Shown: positions 27,706 through 35,528 of the stretch, piece by piece
How positions within the stretch are numbered: position 1 is the stretch's first letter
Layout of the letters: each line of letters opens with the position of its first letter
Source of the DNA: Pseudomonas izuensis
GTDB taxonomy: Bacteria > Pseudomonadota > Gammaproteobacteria > Pseudomonadales > Pseudomonadaceae
Direction: 5' to 3'
Length of the DNA stretch: 64,000 nt
Assembly: GCF_009861505.1 (NCBI RefSeq)
Contig: NZ_WTFT01000038.1
Coordinates: 32,340-96,339, forward strand
The notes under the pieces: generated by a model
Told to the model about the DNA's origin: nothing
The model's database searches: none
Seen by the model: the letters and a program-made list of their open reading frames with translations, nothing else
Program-made: the position numbers and the translations under genes

Positions 27706-27822
27706 ATTCCCTGCGACGTTGAAAAGCTTGAAGTACTGTCGGCGCGCTATGATGCGCAACCGCCAGACCGATTCGAAACGGCACGGTGATGATCAGCTTT
27801 CGATTGATAGTAGAGGAACAGC

Positions 27823-29034
27823 ATGACCCCCTGGCTGACAGTGGTAGGCATCGGAGAAGAAGGCTTCAAGGGTCTTGGCAAAAACGCCCGACACACTCTG
27901 CTGAACGCCTCGCGGATCATTGGCGCACAACGGCAGCTGGATTTGTTGCCTGCCTGCATCCGGGGTGAGCGCCAACTGTGGCCCAGCCCATTCTCCCTTG
28001 AGCCGGTATTGGCGCAACGCGGCAAGCCTGTCTGCGTCCTGGCCAGCGGCGATCCGATGTTCTTCGGGGTGGGGGCCAGTCTCGCCCGGCAACTGTCCAG
28101 CGATGAAATGCTGATTCTGCCCGCCCCCTCTTCCTGCTCGCTCGCCGCTGCCCGAATGGGTTGGCCTTTGCAAGACGTGGTCACGCTTTCGGTGGTTGCC
28201 CGCCCCCTCGCCGCGCTCAGTGCCCAGTTGTTCAGCGGCGTACGCTTGCTGGTGTTGAGTAACGACGGTCACAGCCCTGCCGCCATCGCCGCGCTATTGC
28301 GTGAGCGTGGCTTCGGTCCGAGCCGCCTTACCGTGCTGGAGCACCTGGGCGGTGAAGCCGAGCGGCGTATCGATGGCATTGCCAGCGATTGGGCCGATTG
28401 CGCCATCGCCGACTTGAACCTGATTGCCATCGACTGCATCGCTGAACCGAATACCCCACGCCTGTCGCGCCTGGCCGGGCTGCCTGATTCGGCGTTCAAG
28501 CATGACGGCCAACTGACCAAGCGCGACGTACGCGCGATAACCCTCGCCCGCCTGGCCCCGGTGCCCGGCGAACTGTTGTGGGATGTCGGCGCCGGCAGCG
28601 GTTCGATCGGCATCGAATGGATGCGCGCCCATCCGAGTTGCCGGGCGCTGGCCATCGAGGCCGATAACGGACGGCAGCTGTTGATCGAGCACAACCGCGA
28701 TGCCCTCGGCGTGCCCGGCCTGCAACTGGTTCGCGGCCGTGCCCCGCACGCCCTCGACGGGCTCGAACGTCCGGACGCCATCTTCATCGGTGGCGGTGTC
28801 ACCCGCGAAGGCGTATTGGACAGCTGCTGGGCCGCCCTCAAACCGGGCGGCCGACTGATCGCCAACGCGGTCACGCTGCAAAGTGAAATGACCCTGATGG
28901 CATGGCGTGAACAACATGGCGGGGAACTGACGCGCATCCATATCGCTCAGGCGCAACCGCTGGGCGACTTCGATACCTGGCGCCAGGCATTGCCGATCAC
29001 CCTGCTGGATATGACGAAACCACTCGATGCGTGA
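27823..29034 (+). CDS. cobL: Precorrin-6Y C5,15-methyltransferase (decarboxylating)
   Basis: Methylates C5 and C15 and decarboxylates the C12 acetate. The 403 residues fuse a CbiE tetrapyrrole methylase (~1–200; WLTVVGIGEEGFKGL, VCVLASGDPMFFGVGASL) to a CbiT domain (~215–400). The CbiT SAM-binding motif is LLWDVGAGSGSIGIEWM and is followed by AIFIGGGVTREGVLDSCW. The ATG has GAGGAA eight bases upstream. It is the first gene of the rightward arm and overlaps cbiD by eight bases. Confidence 0.95.
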   Translation: MTPWLTVVGIGEEGFKGLGKNARHTLLNASRIIGAQRQLDLLPACIRGERQLWPSPFSLEPVLAQRGKPVCVLASGDPMFFGVGASLARQLSSDEMLILPAPSSCSLAAARMGWPLQDVVTLSVVARPLAALSAQLFSGVRLLVLSNDGHSPAAIAALLRERGFGPSRLTVLEHLGGEAERRIDGIASDWADCAIADLNLIAIDCIAEPNTPRLSRLAGLPDSAFKHDGQLTKRDVRAITLARLAPVPGELLWDVGAGSGSIGIEWMRAHPSCRALAIEADNGRQLLIEHNRDALGVPGLQLVRGRAPHALDGLERPDAIFIGGGVTREGVLDSCWAALKPGGRLIANAVTLQSEMTLMAWREQHGGELTRIHIAQAQPLGDFDTWRQALPITLLDMTKPLDA

Positions 29035-30124
29035 CGAAACCGCCGAACAACCCGCGCCACTGCGCAGTGGCTTGACCACGGGCAGCTGCGCCACCGCAAC
29101 CTGCCTCGCCGCGGCTCGCCTGCTGCTCGCCGGCACCCCGGCGGACGCGGTGCAAATCGTCTTGCCCAAGGGCAAACAGGTGCAGATGCGCCTGGAATTC
29201 TGTCGGCTGACGGACGACAGTGCCGAGGCCGGGACGATCAAGGATGCCGGCGACGATCCCGACGTCACCCACGGTGCCCTGCTCTATTCCCAGGTACGCC
29301 TGCGCGCCGAGCCGGGCATTGGTTTCAATGCGGGACGCGGCGTCGGCACAGTGACCCGCCCTGGGCTGGTGCTGGGTGTCGGCGAACCGGCGATCAACCC
29401 GGTGCCGCGCAAAATGATCACCGATCACCTGACCCAACTCGCCGGCGAACTGGGCTATGGCGGCGGTTTCGAGGTCACGGTCAACGTCGAAAACGGCGAG
29501 GCCCTGGCGCTGAAAACCATGAACCCGCGCCTGGGAATTCTCGGTGGTCTGTCGATCCTCGGTACCAGTGGCATTGTCCGCCCGTTCTCCTGCGCGGCCT
29601 ACATTGCCTCGATCCACCAGGGCATCGATGTGGCGAAGACCAACGGCTACCTGCACATTGCCGCGTGCACCGGCAACGCCAGCGAAGACACCATGCGCCG
29701 GGTCTACAACCTGCCGGAAATCGCCTTGATCGAGATGGGCGACTTCGTCGGTGCGGTGCTCAAACACCTGCGCAAGGTGCCGGTGGACAGACTCAGTATT
29801 TGTGGCGGCTTCGGCAAGATCAGCAAGCTGGCGGCCGGGCACATGGACCTGCACAGTCGGCATTCGAGCATCGACCTGCCACAACTGGCCGAATGGGCCG
29901 CGGCGATCGGCGCCGATACGGCGTTGCAGCAAGGCATCCGCGAGGCCAACACCAGTCAGCAAGCCCTGGCCATGGCCAGCGCCGCCGGCGTTGCTCTCGG
30001 TGATGCGGTGTGCCGACATGCCCTGGACTTTGCCCGCGGTGTGGTGCCATCGCAGGTTCAGGTCGAAGTGTTTGCCATCGATCGCCAAGGCGGGATCGTT
30101 GGCCATGCCGGAGCTTTTCAATGA
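29027..30124 (+). CDS. cbiD: CbiD, cobalt-precorrin-5B C1-methyltransferase
   Basis: Methylates C1 during corrin formation. CbiD is the enzyme of the anaerobic route, whereas the aerobic route classically uses CobF. The 365 residues carry the CbiD signatures LRSGLTTGSCATATCLAAA, IVLPKGKQVQM, DDPDVTHGALLY, GVGTVTRPGL and LGGLSILGTSGIVRPFS. The start overlaps the cobL stop and the end overlaps cobK. Its use beside the oxygen-dependent CobG gives the mixed pathway known in pseudomonads. Confidence 0.95.
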   Translation: MRDETAEQPAPLRSGLTTGSCATATCLAAARLLLAGTPADAVQIVLPKGKQVQMRLEFCRLTDDSAEAGTIKDAGDDPDVTHGALLYSQVRLRAEPGIGFNAGRGVGTVTRPGLVLGVGEPAINPVPRKMITDHLTQLAGELGYGGGFEVTVNVENGEALALKTMNPRLGILGGLSILGTSGIVRPFSCAAYIASIHQGIDVAKTNGYLHIAACTGNASEDTMRRVYNLPEIALIEMGDFVGAVLKHLRKVPVDRLSICGGFGKISKLAAGHMDLHSRHSSIDLPQLAEWAAAIGADTALQQGIREANTSQQALAMASAAGVALGDAVCRHALDFARGVVPSQVQVEVFAIDRQGGIVGHAGAFQ

Positions 30125-30849
30125 AACGCATTCTGTTGCTGGGCGGTGTCACCGAAGCCCTGGCCATCGCCCGCACCCTCGGCCCCGCACACATCTACAG
30201 CCTGGCCGGCATTGGTCGGGTGCCAACGGACCTGACCTGCCAGGTTCGCGTCGGCGGCTATGGCGGTGCCGAGGGTCTGGCGCAGTTCATCCGCGATGAA
30301 CGGATTGACCTGCTGCTGGATGCCACGCATCCCTACGCGGCCAAAATCAGCCATAACGCCGCCAGCGCTGCACACCTGAGTGGTATTCCCTGCTGGGCAC
30401 TGCGACGTCCGGCGTGGAAGCCACAGGCCGGGGACGACTGGCGCGAAGTGAGCGATTGGGCAGAACTGATCGAAGCCCTGAAGCCTTTTCGACGACCGCT
30501 GTTCACCCTGGGCCGCGAGCCCTTGCAGCACTTGGACGAAATCCCCGAGGAACAATTCTGGACCTTGCGCGCACTGGACGTGTATCCGGGCAATGAGCGC
30601 TGCGAAGTGATCGGCGCACGTGGACCGTTCCTGATCGACGATGAGCGTGAGTTGTTCGAGCGTCGGCAGATCGACGTGCTGATCAGCAAGAACAGCGGCA
30701 GCACCGCGACCGAGCCGAAGCTGGAAGTGGCGCGCGAGCGTCGGGTGCCGGTGTTGGTGTTGAAGCGGCCGGCGTTGCCGGGGGTTGAGCGGGAGTTTGG
30801 GTCAGTCGCGCAATTACTGGAAGCCCTGCCTATGTCAGACAATTCCTAA
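30121..30849 (+). CDS. cobK: Precorrin-6A reductase
   Basis: NADPH-dependent reduction of precorrin-6A to 6B. The 242 residues open MKRILLLGGVTEALAIARTL with a Rossmann-type loop. They contain LLLDATHPYAAKISHNAASAA and end with VLISKNSGSTATEPKLEVARE, typical of CobK/CbiJ. I start at ATG 30121, which overlaps the cbiD stop by four bases (ATGA). It ends the cobL–cbiD–cobK arm. Confidence 0.94.
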   Translation: MKRILLLGGVTEALAIARTLGPAHIYSLAGIGRVPTDLTCQVRVGGYGGAEGLAQFIRDERIDLLLDATHPYAAKISHNAASAAHLSGIPCWALRRPAWKPQAGDDWREVSDWAELIEALKPFRRPLFTLGREPLQHLDEIPEEQFWTLRALDVYPGNERCEVIGARGPFLIDDERELFERRQIDVLISKNSGSTATEPKLEVARERRVPVLVLKRPALPGVEREFGSVAQLLEALPMSDNS

Positions 30850-31043
30850 AACCCGCAGAAACCAGCGAATTTGCTGACACCTTTTCAGGAAGGCGCTGGC
30901 TGTATTTCTCAATACCTTCAGCTCTATATTCCCCTTCCTCTCATTCGATCAAGTACACAGACCTGCCATTGAAGGGGACGGCTAGCTTCATCCCTCAGAA
31001 CAGGCTTCTTGCCAACCTGTATCCCAAGGAATACGATCCTGAC

Positions 31044-31346
31044 ATGATCGACTTCGAACGATCCCGTGCATTTGCCGACTGGCTCAACTCCTTGAAAGAC
31101 ACCATCGGCAAGGCTCGCATCATCGCCAGACTCAGGGCTGCCGAACATGGAAATTTTGGTGATTGCTTGCCAGTAGGGGCGACAGTTTATGAAATGCGCG
31201 TTCATCATGGTCCCGGCTACAGGATGTACTTCACACGCCGGGACGAGGTGGTTTATCTGTTACTGGTAGGCGGTGACAAGTCGACTCAAAAACGCGATAT
31301 CAAACGCGCCATTCAAATGGCGCAAAACATCGGAAATGAGGAGTGA
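31044..31346 (+). CDS. RelE/HigB-type toxin of a toxin-antitoxin pair
   Basis: A 100-residue protein of the 'addiction module killer' family of RelE/ParE-like toxins, probably an mRNA interferase. Family hallmarks are WLNSLKDTIGKARIIARLRAAEHGNFGD, VYEMRVHHGPGYRMYFTRR and VYLLLVGGDKSTQKRDI. I start at ATG 31044, where the family normally begins. An upstream TTG would add 25 unlikely residues. The antitoxin gene starts three bases after the stop, so they form the usual toxin-first operon of this type. Confidence 0.88.
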   Translation: MIDFERSRAFADWLNSLKDTIGKARIIARLRAAEHGNFGDCLPVGATVYEMRVHHGPGYRMYFTRRDEVVYLLLVGGDKSTQKRDIKRAIQMAQNIGNEE

Positions 31347-31349
31347 ATC

Positions 31350-31640
31350 ATGACCGAACAATTCGCCCGCTTCGATGCCGCTGAGTTCCTTAAATCTCCG
31401 GAAGAAATGGCCGCATATCTGGATGCCTGTTTTGAAGAAGATGCCGGTGACGGCGTTCTGATACGCGCCGCACTCAACGACATAGCCCGCGCACAGGGCA
31501 TGACACAAGTAGCCCGTGATGCCGGTGTAGGTCGTGAGAGTTTGTACAAAGCGCTGAGCAGCACTGGCAATCCGGAATTCGCGACTATCATGAAGGTTAT
31601 GAAAGCCTTGGGTATGCGCTTGCATGCTGTTGCTATCTGA
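31350..31640 (+). CDS. Helix-turn-helix antitoxin of the toxin-antitoxin pair
   Basis: A 96-residue protein of the putative addiction-module antidote family. The N-terminal part (FDAAEFLKSPEEMAAYLDACFEE) is the toxin-facing segment of the family. The C-terminal half holds an XRE-like helix-turn-helix (ALNDIARAQGMTQVARDAGVGRESLYKALS). It should neutralise the upstream toxin and repress the operon. The ribosome site is GAGGAG, nine bases before the ATG. Confidence 0.88.
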   Translation: MTEQFARFDAAEFLKSPEEMAAYLDACFEEDAGDGVLIRAALNDIARAQGMTQVARDAGVGRESLYKALSSTGNPEFATIMKVMKALGMRLHAVAI

Positions 31641-31687
31641 TGCGCTGCGACACCAAACCGCACGCCGCTTTTTTACTTATCGGCATT

Positions 31688-31714
31688 GATCAGGCTAAAT
31701 AGCCGCGCCTGATC
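31688..31714. repeat. Inverted repeat upstream of the copper gene cluster
   Basis: GATCAGGC (31688–31695) and GCCTGATC (31707–31714) are perfect 8-base arms around 11 bases, ending 22 bases before the first DUF2946 gene. It could be an operator or a terminator for the antitoxin transcript. No T tract follows, so I favour a regulatory site. Confidence 0.4.
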
Positions 31715-31736
31715 GCCCACCCAATGGATCTGTCCC

Positions 31737-32135
31737 ATGTCCCGACAACGGCTCGCAATTGCCTGGATAGCCTGCTTCGCAGTGCTGTTCAACCTGCTCG
31801 CCATGCCGATGTCCGGAGCGATGGCGCAGTCGGCGAAGTTGCCTGCCGAGCAGTTGTTGTGGGGCAGTTTCTGTTCGGCCAGCGGCACCAGGATGGTGGC
31901 GATTTCCCTCGGTGACATCGAGCGCAAAGCCCCGCAAAGCGACGATCATTCCAACATGCAGCATTGCTGGTGTTGCTCCGGCTCGGCGCCGGTGGTGGCG
32001 TTGCCGGGGCACGTGCCCCAGTTGTATTTCGCGCAATTCGAATCCAATCGAAGCCTGCCGGCTACCTCTCTCAGTACACCGACACCGCGCCAGCAATGGC
32101 CGAGCCTCAATCCCCGCGCGTCCCCTCTGGTGTGA
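31737..32135 (+). CDS. DUF2946 protein
   Basis: A 132-residue protein with an N-terminal membrane or signal segment (LAIAWIACFAVLFNLLAMPMSGAMA) and a short cysteine/histidine cluster, HSNMQHCWCCSG. Both are typical of DUF2946, a family often found with copper-uptake genes. The exact role is unknown. Periplasmic metal binding or copper-regulated accessory function is inferred from the two flanking neighbours (PCuAC and a second DUF2946 protein). Confidence 0.8.
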   Translation: MSRQRLAIAWIACFAVLFNLLAMPMSGAMAQSAKLPAEQLLWGSFCSASGTRMVAISLGDIERKAPQSDDHSNMQHCWCCSGSAPVVALPGHVPQLYFAQFESNRSLPATSLSTPTPRQQWPSLNPRASPLV

Positions 32136-32183
32136 TTCCATCTCGCAATTGAACTGCGTCCTGAATCGTTCTGGAGAACCACC

Positions 32184-32663
32184 ATGTTGAACAAACTCAT
32201 CGTTGTGGCAGCGTTGCTGCTGCCTGCCTGCTTTGCAAATGCCCACGAATACAAGGTCGGGGAGCTGGAAATCGCTCATCCCTGGTCACAGGAGTTGCCG
32301 CCGAACGCGCCAAACGTCGCTGCCTATTTCGTGATCAACAACGAAGGCAAATCAGCTGACCGGTTGCTCAGTGTCGACTCGCCCATTGCAGGCGAAGCGC
32401 AACTGCACGAGCACGTGATGCAAAACGATGTGATGAAAATGCAGCACGTCCCGAGCGTGGAAGTCCCCGCAGGCGGCGAAGTCACGTTTGCACCCATGGC
32501 CTACCACGTGATGCTGCTGAACCTGAAAGACCGCAGTCTGCTGAGCGACGGCAAGCGCTTCCCGATGACCCTGCACTTCGAGAAATCCGGTGACGTGACG
32601 GTCGAAGTGGCGGTGCAGAAGCAGGCGCCTGAAGACGGGCAAAAGCACGCGCACGCCCAATAA
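32184..32663 (+). CDS. PCuAC-type periplasmic copper chaperone
   Basis: Binds Cu(I) in the periplasm and helps deliver copper, for example to cytochrome oxidase. The 159 residues have a signal peptide (to ~21, ending FANA) and the PCuAC fold beginning ELEIAHPWSQELPPNAPNVAAYF. The copper ligands lie in LHEHVMQNDVMKMQHV and YHVMLLNL, giving the HxxxM...M...HxM pattern. A His-rich tail (KHAHAQ) may add binding sites. It lies between two DUF2946 genes. Confidence 0.9.
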   Translation: MLNKLIVVAALLLPACFANAHEYKVGELEIAHPWSQELPPNAPNVAAYFVINNEGKSADRLLSVDSPIAGEAQLHEHVMQNDVMKMQHVPSVEVPAGGEVTFAPMAYHVMLLNLKDRSLLSDGKRFPMTLHFEKSGDVTVEVAVQKQAPEDGQKHAHAQ

Positions 32664-32684
32664 CCGCTTGAGCTGAAAACGCCC

Positions 32685-33131
32685 ATGCGCCCGTTTAGCG
32701 CCAGGCGATCCAGACCCCGTCGTCAGCCATCGAGCCTGACACGCGGCAGCTGGATCAGCCTGTTCGCCATGTTGATGATCTTTATCGGCCCGCTGGTTTC
32801 CCAGTCGATGCCGATGGACTCGCACGCGTCCATGGGCGTGAGCATGTCGATGGGCCTGACCATGGACAGGCCGGCGATGAACCATACCGGGCACGGTGCG
32901 CAACCGGGCGCAGAACACAGCCCGCTCCCTTCGGGGCATCATGCGCTGTGGGAAAAATGCGGCTATTGCAGCCTGTTGTTCAATTGCCCGGCACTCACCG
33001 GTGGTGTGTCACTTACCGCGTCAAACACCCCGCCCGCCAGTACTTTCACCTCCCCTTCCCCGCGCCTGGGCCATGCCCGGCAGACCTTTTTCCCCGGTGC
33101 CCGCACCCGCGCCCCGCCCATCATCGCGTAA
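32685..33131 (+). CDS. Second DUF2946 protein
   Basis: A 148-residue protein with an N-terminal membrane segment (ISLFAMLMIFIGPLVSQSM), a Met/His-rich stretch (MPMDSHASMGVSMSMGLTM, MNHTGHG) and the DUF2946 core LWEKCGYCSLLFNCPAL. Methionine and histidine richness fits copper handling. It starts 21 bases after the chaperone gene and probably belongs to the same operon. Confidence 0.8.
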   Translation: MRPFSARRSRPRRQPSSLTRGSWISLFAMLMIFIGPLVSQSMPMDSHASMGVSMSMGLTMDRPAMNHTGHGAQPGAEHSPLPSGHHALWEKCGYCSLLFNCPALTGGVSLTASNTPPASTFTSPSPRLGHARQTFFPGARTRAPPIIA

Positions 33132-33179
33132 ACCCGCAAACCCATAACTAAAAGATCCGAGCCACGCGGAGCACACGTG

Positions 33180-34559
33180 ATGAAACAGCCCAAAGTGAAC
33201 TTCTACAACCTGGCATGGCGCTGGCATTTCTATGCCGGATTGTTCGTTGCGCCATTCATGGTGATGCTGGCCCTGACCGGCACCATCTACCTGTTCAAGC
33301 CACAACTCGACTCGCTGATGTACAGCAGTTTGCTCAACGTCCCTGCCGGCCATCACACCATCCCGGCCGACAACCTGCTCAACCGGGTGAAAGAAGCCTA
33401 CCCACAAGCCACGATCAAACAATATCTGCCACCGGTGAACGCCGAACGCAGTGCCCAGTTTGTTGTGCTCGACAGCGGCAAAGAACTGAACGTATTCGTC
33501 GATCCGTACCACGGCGACATCCTCGGCGAGCAAGACGCCAAGAAAAACCTGCAAGCCATCGCCCGGGCGATTCACGGCGAACTGATGATTGGCACCGTGG
33601 GCGACCGGCTGGTGGAATTGGCCGCCGGCTGGGGCGTGGTGCTGGTGGTGTCCGGGGTATTCCTGTGGTGGCCGCGGGGTCAGGCTGCCGGCATTCTGTG
33701 GCCACGCCTGAGTAGTCGCGGCCGAGTGCTGTGGCGCGACCTGCATGCCGTCACCGGGTTCTGGGGCGCCTCGCTTCTGCTGGTGATGCTGCTCAGCGGC
33801 ATGACCTGGACCGGTTTCTGGGGCCAGCAATACGCAGCGGTGTGGAACGTCTTCCCGGCAGCGATGTGGGACAACGTGCCCAAATCCGAAGTCGAAGCGC
33901 GCAGCCTCAACGAGGCTCATCGCCAAACCGTGCCATGGGCCATGGAAAACACGCCGATGCCAATGTCCGGTGACCACGCCGAACACATGGCCCACGACGG
34001 CGCTCACGCCGGCCCCGCCGCACCGACCATCAGCCTGCAAGATGTGCAAAACATCGCGGCGCAAAGCAAGGTCGAGCCCGGTTACAGCATCACACTGCCG
34101 AAGTCCGCGACCGGCGTGTTCACCGTCTCGGTATTCGCCGACGATCCGCGCAACGACGCGACCCTGCATGTCGATCAATACAGTGGCAAAGTCCTGGCCG
34201 ATGTGCGCTTCGAGCACTACGGCACCGTCGCCCGCGCCACGGAAATCGGCGTGATGCTGCATGAAGGCAAAATGTTCGGTGTGTTCAATCAGATCGTCGT
34301 GCTGCTGATCTGCCTGATGATCTTGCTCAGCGCTGTCAGCGGTGTGGTGATCTGGTGGAAACGGCGCCCGCAAGGCAAGTTCGGCGTGCCGCCGCTGCGC
34401 CACGACCTGCCAAAGTGGAAAACCGCGATGGTTATCATGTTTGCCCTGGCGGTGGCGTTCCCGTTGGTGGGGGCTTCACTGGTGGCGGTCTGGCTGCTCG
34501 ACAAGCTACTGCTGTCGCGCTTGATCCGACAAACTGAAAGCGCCTCAACTTCATCATGA
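33180..34559 (+). CDS. PepSY-associated inner-membrane protein
   Basis: A 459-residue protein with four predicted membrane helices: near 15–40 (FYAGLFVAPFMVMLALTGTIY), 145–165, 195–215 and the C-terminal pair (IVVLLICLMILLSAVSGVVIWW, AMVIMFALAVAFPLVGASLVAVWLL). Two PepSY-like periplasmic parts lie between them. Relatives are flavin- or metal-linked reductases that work with TonB-dependent metal uptake. The periplasmic His/Met stretch (TPMPMSGDHAEHMAHDGAHAG) fits copper. I start at ATG 33180, with GGAG eight bases upstream. No TonB receptor gene is next to it, although such a gene is often present in similar clusters. Confidence 0.82.
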   Translation: MKQPKVNFYNLAWRWHFYAGLFVAPFMVMLALTGTIYLFKPQLDSLMYSSLLNVPAGHHTIPADNLLNRVKEAYPQATIKQYLPPVNAERSAQFVVLDSGKELNVFVDPYHGDILGEQDAKKNLQAIARAIHGELMIGTVGDRLVELAAGWGVVLVVSGVFLWWPRGQAAGILWPRLSSRGRVLWRDLHAVTGFWGASLLLVMLLSGMTWTGFWGQQYAAVWNVFPAAMWDNVPKSEVEARSLNEAHRQTVPWAMENTPMPMSGDHAEHMAHDGAHAGPAAPTISLQDVQNIAAQSKVEPGYSITLPKSATGVFTVSVFADDPRNDATLHVDQYSGKVLADVRFEHYGTVARATEIGVMLHEGKMFGVFNQIVVLLICLMILLSAVSGVVIWWKRRPQGKFGVPPLRHDLPKWKTAMVIMFALAVAFPLVGASLVAVWLLDKLLLSRLIRQTESASTSS

Positions 34560-34638
34560 AACAGGCGAGATGCGCGGGGCTCAAGGGACTGTAAACTCCC
34601 CCGCGCGTCACCCTGGCAAATCCGGTTTTCCTTTCGGG

Positions 34639-34710
34639 CCCCATCGCTGGCAAGCCAGCTCCTACAGGAACTTCACGCCCCCTGTAGGAGCTGGCTTGCC
34701 AGCGATGGGG
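34639..34710. repeat. REP pair (REPIN), 'CTGGCTTGCCAG' subtype
   Basis: Arms at 34639–34667 and 34682–34710 (core CCAGCGATGGGG / CCCCATCGCTGG) are inverted around a ~14-base loop. It lies between the PepSY gene and the ABC transporter genes. Confidence 0.93.
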
Positions 34711-34739
34711 CCATCAGCAACACCCCCAAGAGCAACTGC

Positions 34740-35528
34740 ATGCCCTCGCTGAACCTCACAAACCTCACCTGGTCCCCCCTGGGCCATGGCCACTGCCATC
34801 ACCAATTCCAGCTGCGTAATGCTTCGCTGCACGTGGCCGCCGGTGAGTTCGTTGGCCTGATCGGCCCCAACGGCAGCGGCAAGACCAGCCTGTTGCGTTG
34901 CGCCTGGCGCTTCAACAAACCGGAGAGCGGCGAGGCCAGGCTCGATCATCACAACATTTGGAAGCAATCTTCGCGCTGGTGCGCGCAACGTATCGCCGTG
35001 GTGTTGCAGGAGTTTCCCGATGCGTTTGGCCTGACCGTCAGCGAGGTCGTTGCCATGGGGCGCACGCCGCACAAGGGGCTGTTCGACGGCGACACCGTCG
35101 AAGATCGAAACCTTGCGACAAAGGCGATTGAATCCGTCGGGCTCAAAGGCTTCGAAGACCACGCCTTCTCCACCCTTTCCGGCGGAGAAAAACAGCGCGT
35201 GATCCTCGCCCGCGCCCTGGCCCAGCAACCGCAACTGTTGATCCTCGACGAGCCGACCAACCACCTCGACCCGCGCTATCAGCTTGAGCTGCTGCGGTTG
35301 GTCAAGCGCCTGAAGATCGGCACCCTGGCGAGCATCCATGACCTGAATCTGGCCGCCGCCTTCTGCGATCGGCTGTACGTGATCAACCACGGTCGCATCG
35401 TCGCCAGCGGCGCGCCAAAAGAAGTCCTGACCGCCGCGCTATTGCGCAACGTGTTTGGCGTCGAAGCATTGATCGATGAACACCCCTTGCACGGCTACCC
35501 ACGAATCACCTGGATAACCCGATCATGA
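34740..35528 (+). CDS. ABC transporter ATP-binding protein (FecE/BtuD type)
   Basis: The 262-residue ATPase has a Walker A GLIGPNGSGKTSLL, the signature LSGGEKQRV, Walker B LLILDEPTNHLD and the switch His in SIHDLNLAAAFCD. It belongs to the siderophore/cobalamin/haem importer class. It heads a three-gene operon with overlapping ATGA junctions. From memory, a similar trio lies near the cob genes of P. aeruginosa, so cobalamin, a corrinoid precursor or a metal chelate is a reasonable guess. The substrate is not shown by sequence. Confidence 0.88.
   Translation: MPSLNLTNLTWSPLGHGHCHHQFQLRNASLHVAAGEFVGLIGPNGSGKTSLLRCAWRFNKPESGEARLDHHNIWKQSSRWCAQRIAVVLQEFPDAFGLTVSEVVAMGRTPHKGLFDGDTVEDRNLATKAIESVGLKGFEDHAFSTLSGGEKQRVILARALAQQPQLLILDEPTNHLDPRYQLELLRLVKRLKIGTLASIHDLNLAAAFCDRLYVINHGRIVASGAPKEVLTAALLRNVFGVEALIDEHPLHGYPRITWITRS

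Noticed and set aside
30969..31043. 25-codon N-terminal extension of the toxin from a TTG codon
   Set aside because: The toxin family normally starts at the position of ATG 31044, and the extension shows no conserved features.
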